A stretch of 64,000 bases of DNA, taken from positions 54,759,627 to 54,823,626 of the forward strand of contig CM072803.1 of NCBI GenBank assembly GCA_037013495.1, read 5' to 3'. The first letter of the stretch is position 1; each line of letters starts with the position of its first letter. Below, in pieces: positions 1 to 9,100 of this stretch. The position numbers were made by a program, and so were the translations under genes. The notes below the pieces were generated by a model that saw nothing but the letters and a program-made list of their open reading frames with translations, searched no databases and was not told where the DNA came from. This DNA comes from Hippophae tibetana. Its lineage: Eukaryota; Streptophyta; Magnoliopsida; Rosales; Elaeagnaceae.

Positions 1-495
1 TTAAAATTTTCTTCATTATTCTAAATAAGAGACCAATAATTCTCATTTTGGACTCATTTTTGACATCAATATTCTTAACTTATTTATAAGTTATTGTGAC
101 TGTTTTGGATGAAATCATAATGAATTTGCCTTTGGTTGTCCCTTTCTCCCTAGAAATCTAGGTTTCAAACCCATTCTAAGAGTAAGAGTTAGTGAAATAT
201 GATGCTACATATTACGCTCATCCACAATAGCAATTTTTCTAGCTAGGTAACAAGAAGTTTACAAATGATGTCTAAAACAACCTCTATCCATCAACTTTTT
301 CCATTTCGAAGGGAGGTAATATAATTTGCATCAATTTGCCTGTGCGGGGAATTAGGACATACAAAGGAAAGAAAATAATCATAGATCATGAGGAAAAATC
401 AATAAGGGGAAAATAAAACATAATCATTTTCTCATATCCTTATTATAAAAGAAAGTTGGCGAAATAAATACTACACATTTTATTTCCTAATAATT
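1..495. repeat. Partial divergent satellite monomer at the left edge
   Basis: This stretch is a 3'-weighted part of one satellite unit whose landmark would lie about 51 bases before the window. It is not a member of the dimeric block to its right. It has the variants gtgactgtttt and ttcgaaggga, and ttaggacat where the dimer's second monomer has ttaggactt. Similar variants reappear near 26700 and 28900, so it belongs to a monomer subtype used elsewhere in the array. No gene or other signal is seen. Confidence 0.85.
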
Positions 496-623
496 ATGAT
501 ATATTTAAGTGAAATTATTACGTCTTATGATGCAATAATATTTAAATTTGAAATTTTCTTCATTATTCTAAATAATGAGATCAATAATTCTCACTTTCGA
601 CGCATTTTTGACATAAATATTCT

Positions 624-641
624 TAACTTATTTATAAGTTA
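624..641. repeat. Dyad 1 of the satellite monomer (representative copy)
   Basis: Perfect inverted repeat TAACTTAT-TT-ATAAGTTA: 8-base arms around a two-base centre, at monomer offset 128-145. It recurs in most monomers. Several variants change only the centre and keep both arms, for example TG near 13611, 16347 and 20174, and TC near 41506. Other monomers break one arm (ataactta near 7048, 23462, 26198, 38229 and 40962). It could be a protein site with two-fold symmetry or a cruciform-prone point; no function is shown here. Confidence 0.85.
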
Positions 642-696
642 TTGTGTTTTTTTCGGATGGCATCGTAATGAATTTGCCTTTGGTTGTCTCTTTCTC

Positions 697-710
697 CCTA
701 GAAATCTAGG
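697..710. repeat. Dyad 2 of the satellite monomer (representative copy)
   Basis: Perfect inverted repeat CCTAGA-AA-TCTAGG: 6-base arms around a two-base centre, at monomer offset 201-214, centred 71 bases after dyad 1. It is present in most monomers. Variant copies exist: CATAGA...TCTAAG in the second monomers of the left dimers, CTCAGA near 13676, 16412 and 20240, and CCAAGA near 35011 and 43213. Confidence 0.85.
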
Positions 711-743
711 TTTCAAACCCATTCTAAGAGTAAGAGTTAGTGA

Positions 744-761
744 AATATGATGCTACATATT
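744..761. repeat. Dyad 3 of the satellite monomer (representative copy)
   Basis: Inverted repeat AATATG-ATGCTA-CATATT: 6-base arms and a six-base centre, at monomer offset 248-265. It is found in most copies. One subfamily (for example near 48730, 51470 and 56937) carries atcatgctagatatt or atcctgctagatatt, which damages both arms. Another (58030, 58572, 61852, 62398) has lost one base of the centre (gatgcacata). Confidence 0.75.
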
Positions 762-775
762 ACGCTCATCCACAA

Positions 776-789
776 TAGAAAGTTTTCTA
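776..789. repeat. Dyad 4 of the satellite monomer (representative copy)
   Basis: Inverted repeat TAGAAA-GT-TTTCTA, at monomer offset 280-293. The centre is GT here, TT in many monomers, TA near 9380 and 21417, and TG near 4066, 10478 and 21964, while both arms stay intact. A second large group has TAGC...GCTA instead (tagcaatttttctagcta), which keeps a shorter, shifted pair of arms. A third group (aataaaaaattttctagg near 33997, 35635, 38917, 40011) has lost it. Confidence 0.7.
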
Positions 790-3700
790 ACCAGGTAACA
801 CAATGTTTACAAATGATGTCTGAAACAACCTCTATCCATCAACTATTTTCATTTGGAAGGGAGGTAATATAATTTGCATGAATTTGACTTTGCTTGGAAT
901 TAAGAATTACAAAAGAAAGAAAATAATCATAGATCATCGGGAAAAATCAATAAGGGGAAAATAAAACATAATCATTTTCTAATGTCTATATTATAAAAGA
1001 AAGTTGGCGAAATAAATACTACGCGTTTTATTTCCTAATAATTATGATATATTTAAGTGAAATTATTACGTCTTATGATGCAAAACTATTTAAATTTGAA
1101 ATTTTGTTCATTATTCTAAATAAGAGATCAATAATTCTCATTTTCGACTCATTTTTGACATCAATATTCTTAACTTATTTATAAGTTATTGTGGTTGTTT
1201 TGGATAAGATCATAATGAATTTGCCTTTGGTTGTCCCTTTCTCCATAGAAATCTAAGTTTCAAACCCATTCTAAGAGTAAGAGTTAGTGAAATATGATGC
1301 TACATATTACGCTCATCCACAATAGCAATTTTTCTAGCTAGGTAACAAGAAGTTTACAAATGATGTCTAAAACAACCTCTATCCATCAACTTTTTTCCAT
1401 TTGGAAGGGAGGTCATATAATTTGCATGAATTTGCTTGTGCGGGGAATTAGGACTTACGAAGGAAAGAAAATAATCATAGATCATGAGGAAAAATCAATA
1501 AGGGGAAAATAAAACATAATCATTTTCTCATATCTATATTATAAAAGAAAGTTGGCGAAATAAATACTACACATTTTATTTCCTAACATCTATGATATAT
1601 TTAAGTGAAATTATTACGTCTTATGATGCAATAATATTTAAATTTGAAATTTTCTTCATTATTCTAAATAATGAGATCAATAATTCTCACTTTCGACGCA
1701 TTTTTGACATAAATATTATTAACTTATTTATAAGTTATTGTGTTTTTTTCGGATGGCATCGTAATGAATTTGCCTTTGGTTGTCTCTTTCTCCCTAGAAA
1801 TCTAGGTTTCAAACCCATTCTAAGAGTAAGAGTTAGTGAAATATGATGCTACATATTACGCTCATCCACAATAGAAATTTTTCTAGCCAGGTAACACAAT
1901 GTTTACAAATGATGTCTGAAACAACCTCTATCCATCAACTATTTTCATTTGGAAGGGAGGTAATATAATTTGCATGAATTTGACTTTGCTTGGAATTAAG
2001 AATTACAAAAGAAAGAAAATAATCATAGATCATCGGGAAAAATCAATAAGGGGAAAATAAAACATAATCATTTTCTAATGTCTATATTATAAAAGAAAGT
2101 TGGCGAAATAAATACTACGCGTTTTATTTCCTAATAATTATGATATATTTAAGTGAAATTATTACGTCTTATGATGCAAAACTATTTAAATTTGAAATTT
2201 TGTTCATTATTCTAAATAAGAGATCAATAATTCTCATTTTCGACTCATTTTTGACATCAATATTCTTAACTTATTTATAAGTTATTGTGGTTGTTTTGGA
2301 TAAGATCATAATGAATTTGCCTTTGGTTGTCCCTTTCTCCATAGAAATCTAAGTTTCAAACCCATTCTAAGAGTAAGAGTTAGTGAAATATGATGCTACA
2401 TATTACGCTCATCCACAATAGCAATTTTTCTAGCTAGGTAACAAGAAGTTTACAAATGATGTCTAAAACAACCTCTATCCATCAACTTTTTTCCATTTGG
2501 AAGGGAGGTCATATAATTTGCATGAATTTGCTTGTGCGGGGAATTAGGACTTACGAAGGAAAGAAAATAATCATAGATCATGAGGAAAAATCAATAAGGG
2601 GAAAATAAAACATAATCATTTTCTCATATCTATATTATAAAAGAAAGTTGGCGAAATAAATACTACACATTTTATTTCCTAACATCTATGATATATTTAA
2701 GTGAAATTATTACGTCTTATGATGCAATACTATTTAAATTTGAAATGTTCTTCATTATTCTAAATAATGAGATCAATAATTCTCACTTTCGACGCATTTT
2801 TGACATAAATATTCTTAACTTATTTATAAGTTATTGTGTTTTTTTCGGATGGCATCGTAATGAATTTGCCTTTGGTTGTCTCTTTCTCCCTAGAAATCTA
2901 GGTTTCAAACCCATTCTAAGAGTAAGAGTTAGTGAAATATGATGCTACATATTACGCTCATCCACAATAGAAATTTTTCTAGCCAGGTAACACAATGTTT
3001 ACAAATGATGTCTGAAACAACCTCTATCCATCAACTATTTTCATTTGGAAGGGAGGTAATATAATTTGCATGAATTTGACTTTGCTTGGAATTAAGAATT
3101 ACAAAAGAAAGAAAATAATCATAGATCATCGGGAAAAATCAATAAGGGGAAAATAAAACATAATCATTTTCTAATGTCTATATTATAAAAGAAAGTTGGC
3201 GAAATAAATACTACGCGTTTTATTTCCTAATAATTATGATATATTTAAGTGAAATTATTACGTCTTATGATGCAAAACTATTTAAATTTGAAATTTTGTT
3301 CATTATTCTAAATAAGAGATCAATAATTCTCATTTTCGACTCATTTTTGACATCAATATTCTTAACTTATTTATAAGTTATTGTGGTTGTTTTGGATAAG
3401 ATCATAATGAATTTGCCTTTGGTTGTCCCTTTCTCCATAGAAATCTAAGTTTCAAACCCATTCTAAGAGTAAGAGTTAGTGAAATATGATGCTACATATT
3501 ACGCTCATCCACAATAGCAATTTTTCTAGCTAGGTAACAAGAAGTTTACAAATGATGTCTAAAACAACCTCTATCCATCAACTTTTTTCCATTTGGAAGG
3601 GAGGTCATATAATTTGCATGAATTTGCTTGTGCGGGGAATTAGGACTTACGAAGGAAAGAAAATAATCATAGATCATGAGGAAAAATCAATAAGGGGAAA

Positions 3701-4122
3701 ATAAAACATAATCATTTTCTCATATCTATATTATAAAAGAAAGTTGGCGAAATAAATACTACACATTTTATTTCCTAACATCTATGATATATTTAAGTGA
3801 AATTATTACGTCTTATGATGCAATACTATTTAAATTTGAAATTTTCTTCATTATTCTAAATAATGAGATCAATAATTCTCATTTTCGACGCATTTTTGAC
3901 ATAAATATTCTTAACTTATTTATAAGTTATTTTGTTTTTTTCGGATGGCATCGTAATGAATTTGCCTTTGGTTGTCCCTTTCTCCCTAGAAATCTAGGTG
4001 TCAAACCCATTCTAAGAGTAAGAGTTAGTGAAATATGATGCTACATATTACGCTTATCCACAATAGAAATGTTTCTAGCTAGGTAACAAAATGTTTACAA
4101 ATGATGTCTGAAACAACCTCTA

Positions 4123-4127
4123 TCCAT
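4123..4127. repeat. Target-site duplication, left copy
   Basis: TCCAT, matched by an identical TCCAT at 6155-6159. In uninterrupted monomers the site reads ctctatccatcaact, with a single tccat. A 5 bp duplication is what LTR-retrotransposon integrases of plants usually leave. The base before each copy is also a, but the TG...CA element ends fix the duplication at 5 bp. Confidence 0.92.
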
Positions 4128-4132
4128 TGATG

Positions 4133-4149
4133 AGTGCTCAAAAAGCACT
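4133..4149. repeat. Small inverted repeat at the LTR 5' end
   Basis: AGTGCT and AGCACT form 6-base arms around a five-base centre, six bases in from the LTR terminus. It could extend the end recognised by integrase or be chance. Confidence 0.5.
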
Positions 4150-4357
4150 AAAATAACCATGATTTTATGTACCTTAATTGATTAAAAATACATATATTTA
4201 TATGTTTTATCATATATTTATATAAATTTGTCTTTTTCGGAATCACGGGTATTTTTATTGTTTTTCAGGTATTTTGGCTTTAAAACGCAATGTAAAGACT
4301 CAAAGAGGAATATTTGAAGCAATACATCACAAATATATCAATAAATAAGTGAGAAAA

Positions 4358-4404
4358 GGTCAACAAACATGGAAAAATTGGACGAAATGGGTCGAAAAGG
4401 TCAA
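4358..4404. promoter_or_regulatory. Paired W-box-like motifs in the LTR U3
   Basis: GGTCAA occurs at 4358-4363 and 4399-4404. On the minus strand each reads TTGACC, the core bound by plant WRKY factors. A further related gtcaa follows at about 4410. They lie upstream of the TATA box, where U3 regulatory sites are expected. The motif is short, so a chance match is quite possible. Confidence 0.3.
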
Positions 4405-4425
4405 AAATGTCAAAAAGACGGAAAT

Positions 4426-4597
4426 CGCGCGCCCTAGCGCCCAGCCGCGCGCCCCAGCCCCCATTCCACGCGCGCCCGCGCGCGCTGGCATGCCCAGCTG
4501 CGTGCAGCTCAGCGCGCGGGCACTGGTTACGCTCGCCGAGCTGCGCGTAGCGACAGCCCCAGCGCTCCCAGCAGCCCCCCTCCGCGCGCCCAACGCG
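4426..4597. other. GC-rich, CpG-rich block inside the LTR U3
   Basis: About 170 bases dominated by gcgcgcc, cagc and ccc runs, in a window that is otherwise strongly A+T-rich. It lies just upstream of the TGACGTCA cluster and the TATA box. Open frames of 94 codons (plus) and 77 codons (minus) across it are low-complexity Ala/Pro/Arg-rich by-products of the composition. Blocks of this kind occur in the U3 of some plant LTRs. It is a strong candidate for dense CG and CHG methylation. Confidence 0.85.
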
Positions 4598-4630
4598 TTT
4601 TCACCCCATTTTTCACGTGCAGCCGCCCTG

Positions 4631-4661
4631 TGACGTCATGCTGACGTCATTGATGACATCA
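4631..4661. promoter_or_regulatory. Triple TGACGTCA/TGACATCA cluster
   Basis: TGACGTCA occurs at 4631-4638 and 4642-4649, and the close variant TGACATCA at 4654-4661. These are palindromic bZIP (TGA/CREB-type) binding motifs. Their start-to-start spacing is 11 and 12 bases, about one helical turn each, like the paired TGACG sites of plant as-1-type enhancers. They sit about 80-110 bases upstream of the TATA box, the right place for a U3 enhancer. The known role of this motif class is stress- and hormone-responsive transcription; that the LTR used it so is an inference. Confidence 0.7.
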
Positions 4662-4739
4662 GCAATTCCAATACGCGTTTTTACATTTTTTAATATTTTT
4701 TTAACATTTTTTTACTCATTTTTTCTCTCCATCCTCACC

Positions 4740-4747
4740 TATAAATA
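4740..4747 (+). promoter_or_regulatory. TATA box of the LTR promoter
   Basis: TATAAATA in the context cctcacCTATAAATAcctccc, a typical plant TATA box followed by a C/T-rich stretch. Transcription would be expected to start about 25-35 bases downstream, near the cttcaaaacacacc stretch at 4762-4775. That would place U3 at 4128 to about 4770 and leave a long R/U5. It fixes the LTR on the plus strand. Confidence 0.75.
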
Positions 4748-4782
4748 CCTCCCTTCCCTTCACTTCAAAACACACCTTCAAA

Positions 4783-4920
4783 ACTCACTTCTCTCTTCTT
4801 TCTTTCTCTTATTTCTTAGTTTTTAGTTTCTCTTAGTTTCTTTCTAAGTTTCTAAGCTTTTCTTAGTTTTTCTCTTAGTTTTTAGTTCAATTCTCTTAGG
4901 TTTAGTGTTCTTCTCTTTTT
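4783..4920 (+). repeat. T/C-rich leader with repeated CTTAGTTT units
   Basis: A pyrimidine-rich stretch just after the predicted transcription start, made of irregular repeats of tctcttagttt, ttctaagttt and cttagttttta. It looks like slippage-expanded leader sequence and is typical of 5' untranslated RNA of plant LTR elements. No coding potential. Confidence 0.6.
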
Positions 4921-5513
4921 GAGAGGAACTTGTAATGTTTTTGTAATAATTTAGATTTTTGATTCAATATATGGAAGTGCAAATTCCGCTCGGAGGTTTT
5001 CTAGCAACGGGAATAGCGTCGAAGTTCTGTAAGGATTTTATTTTCTTTACAGTTATTTTTATGTTTTATTCTTACATGTTATATTCAACTTGTCTGTGGT
5101 TAAATTTAACTATGCTAGTTGTTTAGTAAAAATGATGTAATAACAACGTTGTTATGCTTGCGAAATATTAAATAGGTAAAAATCTTTAAAATGAATTGAT
5201 TTTGTTTTTATTCAAGATTTTATATTAAGAATGTTAGAGAGAAATATATTATTTTTCATTACAAACTTAAACCCGAAAATTAGATTTTAAGGTTTAGTTA
5301 TCCGGTCTAATTTAGAGTAGTGCTCTTTTATTTGTTGGTACAATCGCCCGGTAGTTAGAGTGAAACTCTATTTCAAAAGTTTTTATAAGAATTATTATGT
5401 GAAAATGTATTGACAACATGTTTTCAATAGTGGTTTTAAAACTTGAAAGTTAGTACTCGGATAATTAAATTCTTAAGTTTAATTTGGACACCTTGAATAA
5501 TGTTTAAATTGTC

Positions 5514-5671
5514 TAACCCCACCAAAGGTGGCATTTAAATGGTTCATTTTCAATCTCTTAGAAAAAGGAATTAATTTAATTAAGCATATTAGTTATCAAC
5601 CCCACCCATAGGTGTTAATTGATTTGTTTAGTTAACAAAGAATATCTAACCCCACCAAAGGTGGTATTTAT
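5514..5671. repeat. Three dispersed CCACC...GGTGG palindromic motifs in the LTR
   Basis: Three related segments: taaccccaccaaaggtggca starting near 5515, tcaaccccacccataggtg near 5597, and taaccccaccaaaggtggta near 5648. Copies one and three contain the dyad CCACC-AAA-GGTGG, about 133 bases apart; the middle copy is decayed. A few bases around each are also related, so this seems to be an old internal amplification within R/U5. The role is unknown; it may form an RNA hairpin. Confidence 0.65.
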
Positions 5672-5802
5672 ATAAAAAAGAGAGAATCAATAAAATATCA
5701 ATTTATATCTTTAATAACCTAGTTAATATGAGCAAGCATAATTAATTTAGTTATTATATCCATAAATACTCCGCTAATATAAATGATAAAAATTTGCATG
5801 AA

Positions 5803-5936
5803 TATTTATTGAATCCGTATATATATGTTTATTTTTAGATAATTATTTATTGAATTTGTATCTATGTTTATTTTTATGTTATTAGATTATATTTAATTAA
5901 TCTGTATATATGTTTATTTTATGTTATTAGATTAGG
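5803..5936. repeat. Three degenerate tandem repeats of about 40-50 bp in the LTR
   Basis: Three successive A+T-rich units share (ttattgaat)-(c/t)gtat-(atatatgtttattttta) and then a ttag/attag tail: roughly 5803-5841, 5842-5885 and 5886-5936. The last two also share tgttattagatta. They are diverged, so the expansion is old relative to the insertion. The block is almost pure A+T and could hold the polyadenylation region, but I cannot place a poly(A) site. Confidence 0.6.
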
Positions 5937-6154
5937 AACACAAAAACCAAACTATCGTGACAGGATGTTTAGGATTTAATTTCGTTTTTAAAAGTTTGAA
6001 TAATAAATTAAAAACCACATACATTCCTTCCTTAGATCGACCTTGGGAGTATACTTATCATTTTCTTCGAAATGATTCGTGCACTTGCGAGAGTTTTATA
6101 AATATTAAAACCAAAGTATTTGCGGGAATCGGCGATGCCGGTTTTCGTTCATCA
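5937..6154 (+). other. LTR 3' terminal segment with conserved-looking end motifs
   Basis: The A+T-rich part gives way to a more complex sequence including cgtgacagga, tagatcgaccttgggagta, tcgtgcacttgcgag and gcgggaatcggcgatgccgg before the terminal TCATCA. Motifs of the form gatcgacc...gggagta and gtgcacttgcg recur near the 3' ends of many plant Ty3/gypsy Tat/Ogre-type LTRs in my recollection; this supports the family call but is not proof. The 76-codon open frame here is not a gene and runs into satellite. Confidence 0.45.
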
Positions 6155-6159
6155 TCCAT
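6155..6159. repeat. Target-site duplication, right copy
   Basis: TCCAT, identical to 4123-4127, directly after the CA terminus of the LTR and directly before the resumed satellite (caactattttc). Confidence 0.92.
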
Positions 6160-9100
6160 CAACTATTTTCATTTGGAAGGGAGGTAATATAATTTGCATG
6201 AATTTGACTTTGCTTGGAATTAAGACTTACAAAGGAAAGAAAATAATCATATATCATCCGGAAAAATCAATAAGGGGAAATAAAACATAATCATGTTCTC
6301 ATGTCTATATAATAAAAGAAAGTTGGCGAAATAAATACTACGCGTTTTATTTCCTAATAATTATGATATATTTAAGTGAAATTATTACGTCTAATGGTGC
6401 AAAACTATTTAAATTTGAAATTTTGTTCATTATTCTAAATAAGAGATCAATAATTCTCATTTTCAACTCATTTTTGACATCAATATTCTTAACTTATTTA
6501 TAAGTTATTGTGGTTGTTTTGGAGGAGATCGTAATGAATTTGCCTTTGGTTGTCCCTTTCTCCCTAGAAATCTAAGTTTCAAACCCATTCTAAGAGTAAG
6601 AGGTAGTTAAATAGGATGCTACATATTACGCTCATCCACAATAGCAATATTTCTTCCTATGTAACAAGAAGTTTACAAATGATGTCTAAAACAACCTCTA
6701 TCCATCAACTTTTTCCATTTGGAAGGGAGGTAATATAATTTGCATGAATTTGCCTGTGCGGGGAATTAGGACTTACAAAGGAAAGAAAATAATCATAGAT
6801 CATGAGGAAAAATCAATAATGGGAAAAGAAAACATAATCATTTTCTCATATCTATATTATAAAAGAAAGTTGGCGAAATAAATACTACGCATTTTATTTC
6901 CTAATAATTATGATATATTTAAGTGAAATTATTACGTCTTATGATACAAAACTATTTAAATTTGAAATTTTCTTCATTATTCTAAATAAGAGATCAATAA
7001 TTCTCATTTTGGACTCATTTTTGACATCAATATTCTTAACTTATTTATAACTTATTGTGGTTGTTTTGGATGAAATCATAATGAATTTGCCTTTGGTTGT
7101 CCCTTTCTCCCTAGAAATCTAGGTTTCAAACCCATTCTAAGAGTAAGAGTTAGTGAAATATGATGCTACATATTACGCTCATCCACAATAGCAATTTTTC
7201 TAGCTATTTAACAAGAAGTTTACAAATGATGTCTAAAACAACCTCTATCAATCAACTTTTTCCATTTCGAAGGGAGGTAGTATAATTTGCATGAATTTTC
7301 CTGTGCGGGGAATTAGGACAGACAAAGGAATGAAAATAATCATAGATCATGAGGAAAAATCAATAAGGGGAAAATAAAACATAATCATTTTCTCATATCT
7401 ATATTATAAAAGAAATTTAGCGAAATAAATACTACACGTTTTATTTCCTAATAATTATGATATATTTAGGTGAAATTATTACTTCTTATGTTGCAAAACT
7501 ATTTAATTTTGAAATTTTGTTCATTACTCTAAATAAGAGATCAATAATTCTCATTTTCGACTCATTTTTGACATCAATATTCTTAACTTATTTATAAGTT
7601 ATTGTGTTTTTTTGCGGATGGCATCGTAATGAATTTGCCTTTGGTTGTCCCTTTCTCCCTAGAAATCTAGGTTTCAAACCCATTCTAAGAGTAAGAGTTA
7701 GTGAAATATGATGCTACATATAACGCTCATCCATAATAGAAATTTTTCTAGCCAGGTAACAAAATGTTTACAAATGATGTCTGAAACAACCTCTATCCAT
7801 CAACTTTTTTCATTTGGAAAGGAGGTAATATAATTTGGATGAATTTTCCTGGGCTAGGAATTAAGAATTACAAAGGAAATAAAATAATCATAGATCATCG
7901 AGAAAAATCAATAAGGGGAAAATAAAACATAATCATTTTCTAATGTCTATATTATAAAAGAAAGTTGGCGAAATAAATACTACGCGTTTTATTTCCTAAT
8001 AATTATGATATATTTAAGTGAAATTATTACGTCTTATGATGCAAAACTATTTAAATTTGAAATTTTGTTCATTATTCTAAATAAGAGATCAATAATTCTC
8101 ATTTTCGACTCATTTTTGACATCAATATTCTTAACTTATTTATAAGTTATTGTGGTTGTTTTGGAGGAGATCGTAATGAATTTGCCTTTGGTTGTCCCTT
8201 TCTCCCTAGAAATCTAGGTTTCAAACACATTTTAAGAGGAAGAGTTAGTGAAATATGATGCTACATATTACGCTCATCCACAATAGCAATATTTCTTCCT
8301 ATGTAACAAGAAGTTTACAAATGATGTCTAAACCAACCTCTATCCATCAACTTTTTCCATTTGGAAGGGAGGTAATATAATTTGCATGAATTTGCCTGTG
8401 CGGGGAATTAGGACTTACAAAGCAAAAAAACTAATCATAGATCATGAGGAAAACTCAATAAGGGGAAAATAAAACATAATCATTTTCTCATATCTATATT
8501 ATAAAAGAAAGTTGGCGATATAAATACTACGCATTTTATTTCCTAATAATTATGATATATTTAAGTGAAATTATTACGTCTTATGATGCAAAACTATTTA
8601 AATTTGAAATTTTGTTCATTATTCTAAATAAGAGATCAATAATTCTCATTTTCGACTCATTTTTGACATTAATATTCTTAACTTGTTTATAAGTTATTGT
8701 GTTTTTTTTCGGATGGCATCGTAATGAATTTGCCTTTGGTAGTCCCTTTCTACCTAGAAATCTAGGTTTCAAACCCATTCTAAGAGTAAGATTTAGTGAA
8801 ATATGATGCTACATATTACACTCATCCACAATAGCAATTTTTCTAGCTATTTAACAAGAAGTTTACAAATGATGTCTAAAACAACCTCTATCCATCAAGT
8901 TTTTCCGTTTGGAAGGGAGGTAATATAATTTGCATGAATTTGCCTGTGCGGGGAATTAGGACTTACATAGGAAAGAAAATAATCATAGATCATGAGGAAA
9001 AATCAATATGGGGAAAAGAAAACATAATCATTTTCTCATATCTATATTATCAAAGAAAGTTGGCGAAATAAATAATACGCGTTTTATTTCCTTATAATTA

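Larger units (their letters stand above)
496..4089. repeat. Dimeric higher-order repeat block, 1,096-bp unit
   Basis: Two monomer types alternate. Type A (496, 1592, 2688, 3784) has the extra base in aataatgagatc, the variant gtttttttcggatggcatcg, and a caatgtttac segment in all but the last copy. Type B (1044, 2140, 3236) has aataagagatc, gtggttgttttggataag and the acaagaagttt segment. Copies of the same type differ at only a few sites, whereas A and B differ at many. This is the signature of recent amplification of a 1,096 bp dimer. The A type is 548 bp because of one additional base, and that base leaves an accidental 84-codon open frame. The last A copy carries several private variants and ends 38 bases before the LTR. 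Confidence 0.93.
1..4127. repeat. 547/548-bp satellite array, left arm
   Basis: Head-to-tail tandem satellite DNA. Using a fixed landmark (the ATGATATATTT motif), monomers start at 496, 1044, 1592, 2140, 2688, 3236 and 3784, each exactly 548 bp apart, and the window opens inside a partial earlier unit. The sequence is A+T-rich and carries stops in all frames of most copies, so it is non-coding. All units are in the same orientation. The arm ends where a solo LTR interrupts the monomer that began at 3784. The array resumes in phase at 6155: 339 bases of that monomer precede the target duplication, and 208 bases from the second copy of the duplication reach the next landmark, giving a 547-base unit. 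Confidence 0.97.
4128..6154 (+). mobile_element. Solo LTR of a retrotransposon, probably Ty3/gypsy Tat/Ogre-like
   Basis: A 2,027 bp insertion with the canonical LTR ends TG...CA, here extended to a 6-base terminal inverted repeat TGATGA...TCATCA, and flanked by a perfect 5 bp target duplication. There is one LTR only. Satellite starts immediately after the right duplication, with no primer-binding site, internal region or second LTR, so this is a solo LTR left by LTR-LTR recombination and a fossil without coding capacity. Parts in order: A+T-rich U3 start, GC-rich block, TGACGTCA cluster, TATA box, T/C-rich leader, and a long A+T-rich R/U5-like part with small internal repeats. The last 170 bases (gatcgacc...gtgcacttgcg) resemble LTR ends of the plant Tat/Ogre group from memory only. 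Age cannot be measured because the partner LTR is gone. The intact duplication and single copy suggest it is younger than the local satellite amplification. Confidence 0.9.

Noticed and set aside
496-750. 84-codon open frame repeated at 496, 1592, 2688, 3784 and 10194
   Set aside because: It exists only in the 548 bp monomer type, where one extra base happens to join two frames. Most of the 113 monomers interrupt it, the start has no gene context, and the composition is that of the A+T-rich repeat. Identity between copies reflects satellite amplification, not protein conservation.
4349-4633. Open frames across the GC-rich block of the LTR (94 codons plus, 77 codons minus)
   Set aside because: Low-complexity Ala/Pro/Arg sequence from the GC-rich composition. 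They lie upstream of the TATA box in U3 and resemble no known domain.
4128-6154. Complete small retroelement (TRIM or similar) or DNA transposon
   Set aside because: There is no second LTR, primer-binding site or polypurine tract within the insertion, and its ends are TG...CA with a 5 bp duplication. A solo LTR explains all of it. The 6-base terminal inverted repeat is too short for most DNA transposons.
5957-6187. 76-codon open frame at the LTR 3' end
   Set aside because: It runs through the LTR terminus and target duplication into satellite, so it cannot be an inherited gene. The 69-codon frame at 4617-4826 crosses the promoter and is rejected too.
8581-8778. 65-codon minus-strand open frame
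   Set aside because: Reverse complement of ordinary satellite, not kept in neighbouring monomers.
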